From: Candidatus Moraniibacteriota bacterium
GTDB taxonomy: Bacteria; Patescibacteriota; Minisyncoccia; Moranbacterales; UBA11712
Assembly: GCA_003157295.1 (NCBI GenBank)
Contig: PMJF01000083.1
Span: forward strand, 1,574 to 18,765
DNA length: 17,192 nt
Reading direction: 5' to 3'
Position 1 is the first letter of the stretch; each line of letters opens with the position of its first letter. Under the pieces are notes generated by a model. That model worked only from the letters and a program-made list of their open reading frames with translations. It searched no databases and was not told where the DNA came from. Below, in pieces: positions 5,952 to 12,593 of the stretch. The translations under genes and the position numbers were made by a program.

Positions 5952-7481
5952 ATGAAAAAAAAGCAAGAAAAATTTGAAATGGTTGCATCTGAATATAATG
6001 TGAGCCTTTTTCCGATTTTCATGTCAGTAAACGCTTTTTGTTATGAATTTAAAAAGAATCTCGGGAAAAGGATAATTTTTGCGGAGATATTCAAAAATCA
6101 TACGGAAGAATATTATATGAAGCCGTCGATGTGGCAATCGGCTCACGCAGAATTAGTTGGAAAGATTGATAATAACAAAAAAGAACTGCAAAATATATTG
6201 GATAAAACAATTGAGCTTGGTCAAAAAATAATGAAGTTTGGCGATGCGATACCAAATAAAGTTCCTGAATTAAACAACCTCAGGCTGTGGGAAATTTATG
6301 ATAATTTTTGCAAGATTAACACGGAAGTTTATGGATACGGCTTGATGCTTCCGTTGCTTGATTTTCAAAGCTCTTCTTATCTTTCTGACAAAGTGAATCA
6401 AATACTGGAGAAAAGAGTCCTAAAAGGGAAAATTTCTGAATATTTTTCAGTGCTCACGACCCCAACAAAAGAAACCTATAGTAAGAAACAAGACATCGAT
6501 CTTTATAAAATATTAGCAAAGATCGAAAAAGAATCCCGCCTTTATAAGTTGTTTAGCAATAAAGCAGCGCATGAAATAACAAAGGAAATTAGATTAAAAT
6601 ACCCGCCTATTTTCCAGAGTCTAATCGACCATCAGGAAAAATACGAATGGGTATATTATGGGCTGGAAGGTCCGCCAAGTGATATGGAGTCTTTTATCGA
6701 ATGTATTTCGGGTTGGGTGAAAAGAAAAGTTAAAGCTGAAAAAGAGATTACTAAGAACTCCAGCTATATCGAGAAATTAAAAGAAAAACAATTTGATATG
6801 GTTCAGATGTTGGGACTGGATGACGATGAGCAATTGATAATTAATTTGGCTCGCGAAGCAGTTTTTATAAAACCCTGGAGAAAAGATGCGCAAAGTTTTG
6901 CATATTTTAAAATGGAAAAAATATTGGTGGAGATTGCTAAACGTCTGCGAATTAAAATTGATGGAGTAAGAATGATGCTGCCAAAGGAAATCAAGAAAAG
7001 TCTTAAAGATAATGTGGTCGACAAAAGAGTATTGAAAAGACGATTAGAGTATTCGCTTTATACTATTATAAATGGTGCACCGATTTTGATGGTCGGCAAA
7101 AAAGCAAAGAAATATTTCCAGGAAAATTTCAAAATTGAAGTTAGCAGATTGGGACAAATTAATGAACTGAAGGGAACAGTATCTTGCGCAGGAAAAACAA
7201 AAGGACGAGTGACAATTGTGAATATGCCAGGCGATATGAAGGAAATGGAGGAAGGCGATATCTTAGTTTCTTTCGCGACTAATCCCAATTTGATGCCGGC
7301 AATTCGTAAAGCTGGCGGGATTGTGACAGACGAAGGCGGGTTAACTTGCCATGCGGCCATTGTTTCCCGCGAACTTCGCATTCCGTGTGTTGTTGGGACG
7401 AAAATAGCAACAAAGGTTCTAAAAAATGGGGACTGGGTAGAAATGAATGCAATTAATGGAACAATAAAGTTGATAAAATAA
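5952..7481 (+). CDS. P1: unknown domain + C-terminal PEP-utilising mobile (phosphohistidine) domain
   Basis: This is the first of five paralogues in the window (509 residues). The last 110 or so residues are a phosphohistidine swivelling domain of PEP synthase/PPDK/rifampin phosphotransferase. It holds ELKGTVSCAGKTKGRVTIV, then GDILVSFATNPNLMPAI, and the active-site block [16 protein letters not shown] with the phosphate-accepting histidine at 467. The remaining 400 residues are helical, rich in lysine and aromatics, and lack both the ATP-binding domain and the PEP-binding barrel. Two blocks shared with P2, P3 and P5 stand out: EYFSVLTTPTKET (163-175) and YEWVYYGLEGP (231-241). By analogy to rifampin phosphotransferase this part may hold the substrate, but that is inference. 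The gene follows ribH by 9 nt and precedes P2 by one base. Confidence 0.85.
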   Translation: MKKKQEKFEMVASEYNVSLFPIFMSVNAFCYEFKKNLGKRIIFAEIFKNHTEEYYMKPSMWQSAHAELVGKIDNNKKELQNILDKTIELGQKIMKFGDAIPNKVPELNNLRLWEIYDNFCKINTEVYGYGLMLPLLDFQSSSYLSDKVNQILEKRVLKGKISEYFSVLTTPTKETYSKKQDIDLYKILAKIEKESRLYKLFSNKAAHEITKEIRLKYPPIFQSLIDHQEKYEWVYYGLEGPPSDMESFIECISGWVKRKVKAEKEITKNSSYIEKLKEKQFDMVQMLGLDDDEQLIINLAREAVFIKPWRKDAQSFAYFKMEKILVEIAKRLRIKIDGVRMMLPKEIKKSLKDNVVDKRVLKRRLEYSLYTIINGAPILMVGKKAKKYFQENFKIEVSRLGQINELKGTVSCAGKTKGRVTIVNMPGDMKEMEEGDILVSFATNPNLMPAIRKAGGIVTDEGGLTCHAAIVSRELRIPCVVGTKIATKVLKNGDWVEMNAINGTIKLIK

Positions 7482-7482
7482 T

Positions 7483-9039
7483 ATGAAAAAAGATTTGTGG
7501 GTCAACAATTTTTCTGTCCACCGCTCAGGATACCAGCTGGGCGCGCCGGTTTTATACGGTATAATCAACACCCAAAAGATTCTATTTGGTGCGAAAAAAC
7601 CGATGGCGCTCAAAAATTATTTCATGGTTTTTGAGGGTCCAGATATGGTCAAAGCGATTCACAAGAAGAAAGAAGTGAGAAAACTAATTGAAACCACAAT
7701 CAAAGAGATTTTCCAGAATCCAAAAAAACTTGACAGGATTCACAAAGAAACATACAAGCTAAACGCCCAATATTTTTCCCACGCTAAAAGTTGCTCAAAA
7801 GTCGACCTCAAAAATATAGGTGACAAAGAATTGGGTAGAATTTATCTCAAGCTCATTGAATGGCAGGAAAGAGCTCACCAGCACGCCTTGGCAACGACAT
7901 GGTATCTCGATAGCGACGGGGAGGATTTTTCCAAGCTGCTCATTGAGAAAACGAAAGAATTTTGCCAAGCATCGGGAACAAAAATAAATTTCGCGGATGC
8001 TTTCAGTATTTTGACAACCTCCACCAGAAAAACTCTGGCCACGCTAGAAGAAACGGAATCGCTGGAAATTCTGCGCATAATCCTAAAAGACAAGAAAGCT
8101 AAAAATATTTTTATAAATTTACGGGATTATCGGTCTATCCCGTCAGGACTTTCGGAAAATATTTCAATGGCAATCAAAAAGCATTTTAAAAAATGGAAGT
8201 GGTTGGCTTTCAACTATATGGGACCGGCCTATGAAATAGATTTTTTTCTGCATATGTGGTCAGACCTTGCTAAGCAAAAATTTGATGTTGCAGAGGAGAT
8301 CAAAAAGAAAAATGATTGGGCAGGCAAAATAAGAGATCAAAAAACAAAAATTATCAAAGGGCTGGGAATAGGCAAAAAATGGCGCGGAATTTATAACATC
8401 GCGGCGGACGTCGTGAATCTCAAAGGTTACCGGAAAGAAGTCTGCTTTCATGGATTTTATGTCATGGACGCGATGCTTCGCGAGATGGCTAAAAGGCTGA
8501 ACCTTGCCCGCAGCCAGATGTATCTTCTCACTTTCCAAGAGATTGGCGATATTTTTTTGAAAGGAAAAAAAGTTGATGTAAATAAAATAAACAAAAGGAA
8601 CGGATTCACCATTTTGGATTATAAAAAAGGAAAAATCCGCGTGTTCACGGGAAATAAAGCCAAAAAATATTATTCTTCCGTAAATATTGAAAAAGTAATA
8701 ATCGATAAAAACATCAAAGAATTGCTGGGAACCTGCGCTTGCAGTGGCCATGCTAAAGGCACTGTGAAAATCATCAATGAAGTGAGGGAAATGAACAAAA
8801 TGAAGAAAGGGAATGTGATGGTATCTCATACCACTTTTCCTAATCTTGTTCCGGCCATGAAAATGGCTTCGGCCATCATCACCGAAGATGGCGGCATGAC
8901 ATGCCACGCAGCGATTGTCGCGCGGGAACTCGGCAGACCCTGTATCACCGGCATAAAAATTGCCACCAAAGTTCTCAAAGATGGCGACTTGGTCGAAATT
9001 GACGCGGACAATGGGATAGTGAAAATAATCAAAAAATAA
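7483..9039 (+). CDS. P2: unknown domain + C-terminal PEP-utilising mobile (phosphohistidine) domain
   Basis: This is the second paralogue (518 residues). The C-terminal swivelling domain contains ELLGTCACSGHAKGTVKII, then NVMVSHTTFPNLVPAMKMA, and TEDGGMTCHAAIVARE with the expected phosphohistidine at 475. It closes with KIATKVLKDGDLVEIDADNG. Upstream are the two shared blocks of the array, DAFSILTTSTRKT (172-184) and WKWLAFNYMGP (238-248), in a region otherwise very different in sequence from P1. No ATP-binding or PEP-binding domain is present, so it cannot be a full PEP synthase. It begins one base after the P1 stop and lacks a Shine-Dalgarno site, suggesting re-initiation. The substrate is unknown. 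Confidence 0.85.
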   Translation: MKKDLWVNNFSVHRSGYQLGAPVLYGIINTQKILFGAKKPMALKNYFMVFEGPDMVKAIHKKKEVRKLIETTIKEIFQNPKKLDRIHKETYKLNAQYFSHAKSCSKVDLKNIGDKELGRIYLKLIEWQERAHQHALATTWYLDSDGEDFSKLLIEKTKEFCQASGTKINFADAFSILTTSTRKTLATLEETESLEILRIILKDKKAKNIFINLRDYRSIPSGLSENISMAIKKHFKKWKWLAFNYMGPAYEIDFFLHMWSDLAKQKFDVAEEIKKKNDWAGKIRDQKTKIIKGLGIGKKWRGIYNIAADVVNLKGYRKEVCFHGFYVMDAMLREMAKRLNLARSQMYLLTFQEIGDIFLKGKKVDVNKINKRNGFTILDYKKGKIRVFTGNKAKKYYSSVNIEKVIIDKNIKELLGTCACSGHAKGTVKIINEVREMNKMKKGNVMVSHTTFPNLVPAMKMASAIITEDGGMTCHAAIVARELGRPCITGIKIATKVLKDGDLVEIDADNGIVKIIKK

Positions 9040-9040
9040 T

Positions 9041-9089
9041 TTTTCCAAAAAAAAGAAGCCCGACTCACGATGTAACGTTGGAGTCGGGC
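9041..9089 (-). terminator. Rho-independent terminator of the histidine phosphatase gene
   Basis: A perfect nine-pair stem, GCCCGACTC (9058-9066) with GAGTCGGGC (9081-9089), encloses a 14-nt loop. On the minus strand it is followed by TTCTTTTTTTTGG, a proper U-tract. On the plus strand no U-tract follows, so it is assigned to the minus-strand phosphatase. It lies immediately after the P2 stop codon. Confidence 0.88.
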
Positions 9090-9136
9090 CACTTGTCAGT
9101 CGGAGCTAGGTGCAGCTCTGCTGAGTTGGTGCGGGT

Positions 9137-9784
9137 TCAGAATCCGCGGTCGATGAAGCTGACGGCTTCCAAGCTCACGGAGGTAATCTCACCGTTCGTT
9201 TTTACAGCGATGAACTGGTAATAAACCATGTCTGCCTCACGGAGCCGTGGGAAATTTGGATCGGTCACGGCCAACTCGATGGTTGGGCTGTGGCTGCCTA
9301 TGAAGACATTGCGTGTTACGTTGCCTTCGGCGTCGAAAGCCTGCTCAGTGGCCACATCTTTGAGGCCCTGGTAAACGCGGCCACGGAGGAAATCCGTCCA
9401 GGCGGGGGCTCCTTTCCCCCATGTGCCGATAGTTTCTTTCTCGATGTTGTGTTCTTTGCGGTAGGCTTTTTCACCCTCGGTCACGGCCTTAGTGTCGGTG
9501 ATGCCGGGGGCGAGGCAATAGTCGAAGGCGGCGCGCCGGCGAATCTTCATTAGGTGAAACGCGGGTCTTGTGTTGGCCATGGCCAAGTCGGCGGTTTCGA
9601 ATCCCCGCTTGCGCAGGGAGCTGTAATAGCCATGCAACGGTATTCCGCCAAAATTTTTCACGCAGCTCATCGCCACTTGCTCCCGGCCTTCTTTGGTCAG
9701 GGCATCGCCGTTCTTGTCGCCATGGCGCATGCCGTAAATGTTCACTTTCACCGTTTCAATATTCACAGGGGGTTTAGTGTTCAT
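9137..9784 (-). CDS. Histidine phosphatase superfamily protein (RHG motif)
   Basis: This 215-residue protein belongs to the phosphoglycerate-mutase-like histidine phosphatases. The signature YGMRHGDKNGDALTKEGREQ (17-36) provides the phospho-accepting H21 and R20. SSLRKRGFETAD (55-66) gives the conserved arginine region, and FIGSHSPTIELA (161-172) gives the second active-site histidine, H165. The ATG at 9784 was chosen because AAAGGAGAT precedes it at good spacing; an in-frame ATG at 9847 has no such site. Family members act on sugar phosphates, phosphoproteins or phosphohistidine (SixA), so the substrate is open. It is distinctly more GC-rich than its neighbours, lies antisense within the paralogue array, and has its own promoter and terminator. 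This suggests acquisition as a unit. Confidence 0.88.
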   Translation of the reverse strand: MNTKPPVNIETVKVNIYGMRHGDKNGDALTKEGREQVAMSCVKNFGGIPLHGYYSSLRKRGFETADLAMANTRPAFHLMKIRRRAAFDYCLAPGITDTKAVTEGEKAYRKEHNIEKETIGTWGKGAPAWTDFLRGRVYQGLKDVATEQAFDAEGNVTRNVFIGSHSPTIELAVTDPNFPRLREADMVYYQFIAVKTNGEITSVSLEAVSFIDRGF

Positions 9785-9785
9785 G

Positions 9786-9798
9786 CAAATCTCCTTTG
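9786..9798 (-). promoter_or_regulatory. Strong Shine-Dalgarno site that fixes the phosphatase start
   Basis: On the minus strand AAAGGAGAT stands about 4-6 nt before the ATG at 9784. Nearly all other genes in the window lack such a site, so it both decides the start and sets this gene apart from its neighbours. Confidence 0.85.
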
Positions 9799-9813
9799 GA
9801 CATTGGCACCAGG

Positions 9814-9886
9814 TGCCGTTAGTTAACTCTAATCCAGCAAGAAGCATTCATTTTTTTCAGGCTGAGTTAGAGCTAACTAAACGGCA
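9814..9886 (-). promoter_or_regulatory. Large imperfect hairpin in the phosphatase 5' UTR
   Basis: The arms 9814-9838 (TGCCGTTAGTTAACTCTAA...CAGC) and 9861-9886 (GCTGAG TTAGAGCTAACTAAACGGCA) are complementary over about 20 positions with one bulge and few mismatches, around a 22-nt loop. It lies between the predicted transcription start (about 9917) and the start codon. A second, mutually overlapping palindrome, GGCACCAGGTGCC (9805-9817), shares bases with the end of the hairpin, so the two folds would compete. Confidence 0.6.
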
Positions 9887-9923
9887 AATGAATATATGTT
9901 CACTTTATAAAGAACAACTGGTT

Positions 9924-9952
9924 ATTATAGCCTCTTTTATCATAAATGTCAA
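9924..9952 (-). promoter_or_regulatory. Perfect-consensus sigma70 promoter of the phosphatase gene
   Basis: On the minus strand TTGACA (9952-9947) and TATAAT (9929-9924) are exactly 17 bases apart, all twelve positions matching consensus. Transcription should start near 9917, giving a 5' UTR of about 130 nt. It is the strongest promoter visible in the window. Confidence 0.88.
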
Positions 9953-9987
9953 GTTTAGGCTGTTTTCGTAAAGCATTGGAAAAAAGC

Positions 9988-10016
9988 TTGTAAAATAGGC
10001 ATTTTTCGGGTATATT
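9988..10016 (+). promoter_or_regulatory. Promoter of the P3-P4-P5-ATP-domain operon, likely leaderless
   Basis: TTGTAA (9988-9993) and TATATT (10011-10016) are separated by 17 bases. Counting about seven bases on, transcription would begin at or next to the ATG at 10023, so the mRNA is expected to be leaderless. It lies back to back with the phosphatase promoter, 35 nt away. Confidence 0.65.
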
Positions 10017-10022
10017 TTGGTT

Positions 10023-11495
10023 ATGAGCAAGGCAAGAAAAAATAGAGAAACGAAAGAGGAGTGGCTCGGTTTCAATTGGCCCGGTGTACATGTGCTTCAA
10101 GGCTATCCATCTGCGAAAGCCTGGTGGTATGATTTCCCAAAAGTTGGCTGTCCGCTTTCCAAAATGGCTTTGACCTATTCCAAGGGAACGATGTCATATT
10201 ACATCATCCGCGACGAGTTCGAGGGCCACGGGCAGAAATTTTTAGAAAAAATAAAAATAAAACCGGAAACAATGCTCGACGTGCTGGAAAAAGTCGATGA
10301 AGCGGTGGAAGCTATTTTCGCTCTCGGAAAAAAATGGCGCCGGATTGATTTTCGTCGTTTGCCCGACAAAGAACTTTTGCGCTATCATCGAGAGCTGTTT
10401 TATTGGGATGAGATATTGTGGCGCAAGGGGCAGATTCAAAATCTTCTGGAGCTTCACAATAATTATTTGTCTGCGTATGTTCGAGAATTAATAAACGCAA
10501 CTTTCGGAAAAAACAAGGAAGCCGAATATTTTCAAGTTTTGAGCGCGGGCGATTATCGAAGTATGTCGGAACGGCAGGACGAAGATTTTGCCGAATTAGT
10601 AAAGAGAATGAAAAAGATAAAAAGGGCGAGCAAGGAATTTGAAAAGTTGTTGAAGAAACACACGGAAAAATATACTTGGATGATTTATGGCTGGACGGGA
10701 CCGGCACTCCAGAGCCAATATTTTCTGGAAAATGTTTTAGTGGCGCTCAGAGACTCCAAAGTGCAACCCGTGGCCCAAAGGAGAAAGGCAGATAGAAAAA
10801 TAAACAGACGGAAAAGAGAATCCATTATCAAAAAATTTAGCGGGAGTGATCAAAAGCTGGTTTATCTGTTGCGAAAATTACTGGACGCCAAAGCCATAAG
10901 GGTGGATGCACACTCGTTGACCTATTTTATGGGTGACAAAATTTATGCCGAAATCAGCCGGCGGAAATTTATTTCCATCAATCAACTGCGGGTCGTGCCG
11001 CCGGAAGAAGTACCAAAATTATTTCAAAAAAGCGATTCCCATCAGCTGAACGCCGAATACGATTTTGTCATCTATTGGTACGAGCGGGGGAAAGGACTCA
11101 AAAAGTTTGTCGGTGCGGATGGAAAAAAGAAATTTCAATATATCAAGAAGCGCTTGCCGAAGATTAAGCGAGTTGATGAGATTAAGGGTGAAATGGCCTA
11201 TATGGGAAAAGCAAAAGGACAAGCGAATCTAATTTTGGAGCAGGCCGATTTTCCAAAATTCAAAAAAGGGGAGATACTCGTCACCAGAATGACAGATCCA
11301 TCCTTCGTTCCTTTGATGAAAATCAGCAAGGCGATTGTGACGGACATCGGCGGGATTACCTGCCACGCGGCGATTGTTTCCCGGGAACTGAAAATTCCCT
11401 GCGTCATCGGGACAAAAATAGGCACAAAAGTCTTGAAAACCGGAGATTTGTTGGAAGTTGATGCTAATCAAGGAATTGTGAAAAAAATAAATTAA
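10023..11495 (+). CDS. P3: unknown domain + C-terminal PEP-utilising mobile (phosphohistidine) domain
   Basis: This is the third paralogue (490 residues from the ATG; a TTG two codons earlier is less likely because it would sit at or before the predicted transcript start). The C-terminal swivelling domain has [19 protein letters not shown], then [17 protein letters not shown], and [16 protein letters not shown] with the phosphohistidine at 448. Shared array blocks are [13 protein letters not shown] (168-180) and [11 protein letters not shown] (217-227). The first 70 residues are rich in tryptophan and tyrosine (WLGFNWP, KAWWYDF), perhaps a ligand-binding surface. There is no ATP or PEP domain. 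It is the first gene of the second operon, and P4 starts 5 nt after its stop. Function unknown beyond phosphotransfer by homology. Confidence 0.85.
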   Translation: MSKARKNRETKEEWLGFNWPGVHVLQGYPSAKAWWYDFPKVGCPLSKMALTYSKGTMSYYIIRDEFEGHGQKFLEKIKIKPETMLDVLEKVDEAVEAIFALGKKWRRIDFRRLPDKELLRYHRELFYWDEILWRKGQIQNLLELHNNYLSAYVRELINATFGKNKEAEYFQVLSAGDYRSMSERQDEDFAELVKRMKKIKRASKEFEKLLKKHTEKYTWMIYGWTGPALQSQYFLENVLVALRDSKVQPVAQRRKADRKINRRKRESIIKKFSGSDQKLVYLLRKLLDAKAIRVDAHSLTYFMGDKIYAEISRRKFISINQLRVVPPEEVPKLFQKSDSHQLNAEYDFVIYWYERGKGLKKFVGADGKKKFQYIKKRLPKIKRVDEIKGEMAYMGKAKGQANLILEQADFPKFKKGEILVTRMTDPSFVPLMKISKAIVTDIGGITCHAAIVSRELKIPCVIGTKIGTKVLKTGDLLEVDANQGIVKKIN

Positions 11496-11500
11496 ACTAT

Positions 11501-12583
11501 ATGCCGAAAAAAATAATTTATGAAGAACATCCACGAGAATATACGGTGCTGGGTATTTCTGTTATGGGAAACGAGGTATCCGGCCGCAGATACAAAAAAT
11601 TCCTGGGAGCCGGATTTTCTGAGATGATCTCTGTCATTGAGAACGGCCGGTACTATTATTGCCAGCCAGTCGGCGAATGGGAAAAAATCGGTCGGGCATT
11701 TTTGCGTCGGGTGAACAAAGGAAAGGTGAATTTATCCTCCGAACTCGTAAAATTTAGAAAAGATGTTTCAAGATTTGAGAAGCTGCTGGGAAAAAGCGAG
11801 AAGAATTTTTATCTCCAAGATATCAAAGATTTCTTTCAATACTACTCAAAGCTTGCCGCTATGACTTGCGTTGGTTACTCAACCCTTGATTACATCGATG
11901 AACTTGATCGAAAAAAGCAAGCGAGATATCAAGATTGGGTTGAAAAGGTCAGGCTGCTCAGTGAAAATGTTTATAAGGTCGGAGAAATTGAGTTTGTGCC
12001 GAGGTATACAAGCTGGCTAGCAAAGACGCATTTGCCTAAATATAAACCGGAAGAATTGCCATACGTTTTTTTCCGAGAAATGGAAGATTTCATAAACAAA
12101 GGAAGGAAGCTGCCTGATCCGAAAATTCTGCGCGCGAGGAAAAAGTTATTTTATATGAGACAATATCCTTTCAACCAGGTTCAATTGTTAACTGGTGAGA
12201 TGGCAAAAAAAGAAATTCAAAGAAAAGGATTGCTGCAAAAGAAAGAACTAGACCCAGACATTAAAGAACTTCTGGGACAAGTTGCCCATCCAGGAAAAGC
12301 AAAAGGGAAAGTCAAAGTTATTTTTGCCAGGAAAGAAATGGTGAAATTCAAAAAAGGTGATGTCCTTGTTTCTCCCATGACCGAACCCGGTTATCTGCCG
12401 ATTATGAAAAAGGCCGCCGCTATCGTCACGGACGAAGGGGGATTACTCTGTCACGCGTCCATCGTCGCCCGCGAGCTCAAAAAACCCTGCATCATCGGCA
12501 CCAAAATCGCGACAAAAGTTTTGAAGGATGGGGATTTGGTGGGGGTGGATGCGAACAAGGGAATAGTTAGGATTTTAAAATAA
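11501..12583 (+). CDS. P4: short paralogue with C-terminal PEP-utilising mobile domain
   Basis: At 360 residues this paralogue is about 130-160 residues shorter than the other four. The C-terminal swivelling domain is intact: ELLGQVAHPGKAKGKVKVI, GDVLVSPMTEPGYLPIM, and TDEGGLLCHASIVARE with the histidine at 318. The usual Thr two residues before the histidine is Leu here (LLCHAS), the only such case in the array. The two central blocks shared by P1, P2, P3 and P5 cannot be found, so the deletion falls in the middle of the variable region. The frame is clean and the gene sits 5 nt after P3 and 10 nt before P5, so it is a shortened, apparently maintained family member rather than an obvious pseudogene. 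Confidence 0.82.
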   Translation: MPKKIIYEEHPREYTVLGISVMGNEVSGRRYKKFLGAGFSEMISVIENGRYYYCQPVGEWEKIGRAFLRRVNKGKVNLSSELVKFRKDVSRFEKLLGKSEKNFYLQDIKDFFQYYSKLAAMTCVGYSTLDYIDELDRKKQARYQDWVEKVRLLSENVYKVGEIEFVPRYTSWLAKTHLPKYKPEELPYVFFREMEDFINKGRKLPDPKILRARKKLFYMRQYPFNQVQLLTGEMAKKEIQRKGLLQKKELDPDIKELLGQVAHPGKAKGKVKVIFARKEMVKFKKGDVLVSPMTEPGYLPIMKKAAAIVTDEGGLLCHASIVARELKKPCIIGTKIATKVLKDGDLVGVDANKGIVRILK

Positions 12584-12593
12584 CTAAAAACTT

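Noticed and set aside
8260..9048. A 262-residue minus-strand open frame
   Set aside because: It is fully antisense to P2, its protein has no recognisable motif, and P2 has clear homology in its own frame.
9041..9089. The hairpin as a plus-strand terminator for P2
   Set aside because: On the plus strand it is followed by CACTTGTC, not a T-tract; the U-tract is on the minus strand.
9290..9826. Plus-strand open frames opposite the phosphatase
   Set aside because: They result from the GC-rich composition of the phosphatase gene; the minus frame has the RHG and second-histidine motifs, a Shine-Dalgarno site, promoter and terminator.
9819..9851. A ten-codon upstream reading frame (MNASCWIRVN) in the phosphatase leader
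   Set aside because: No ribosome site precedes it and it lies within the hairpin; it could be chance, so it is not listed as a gene.
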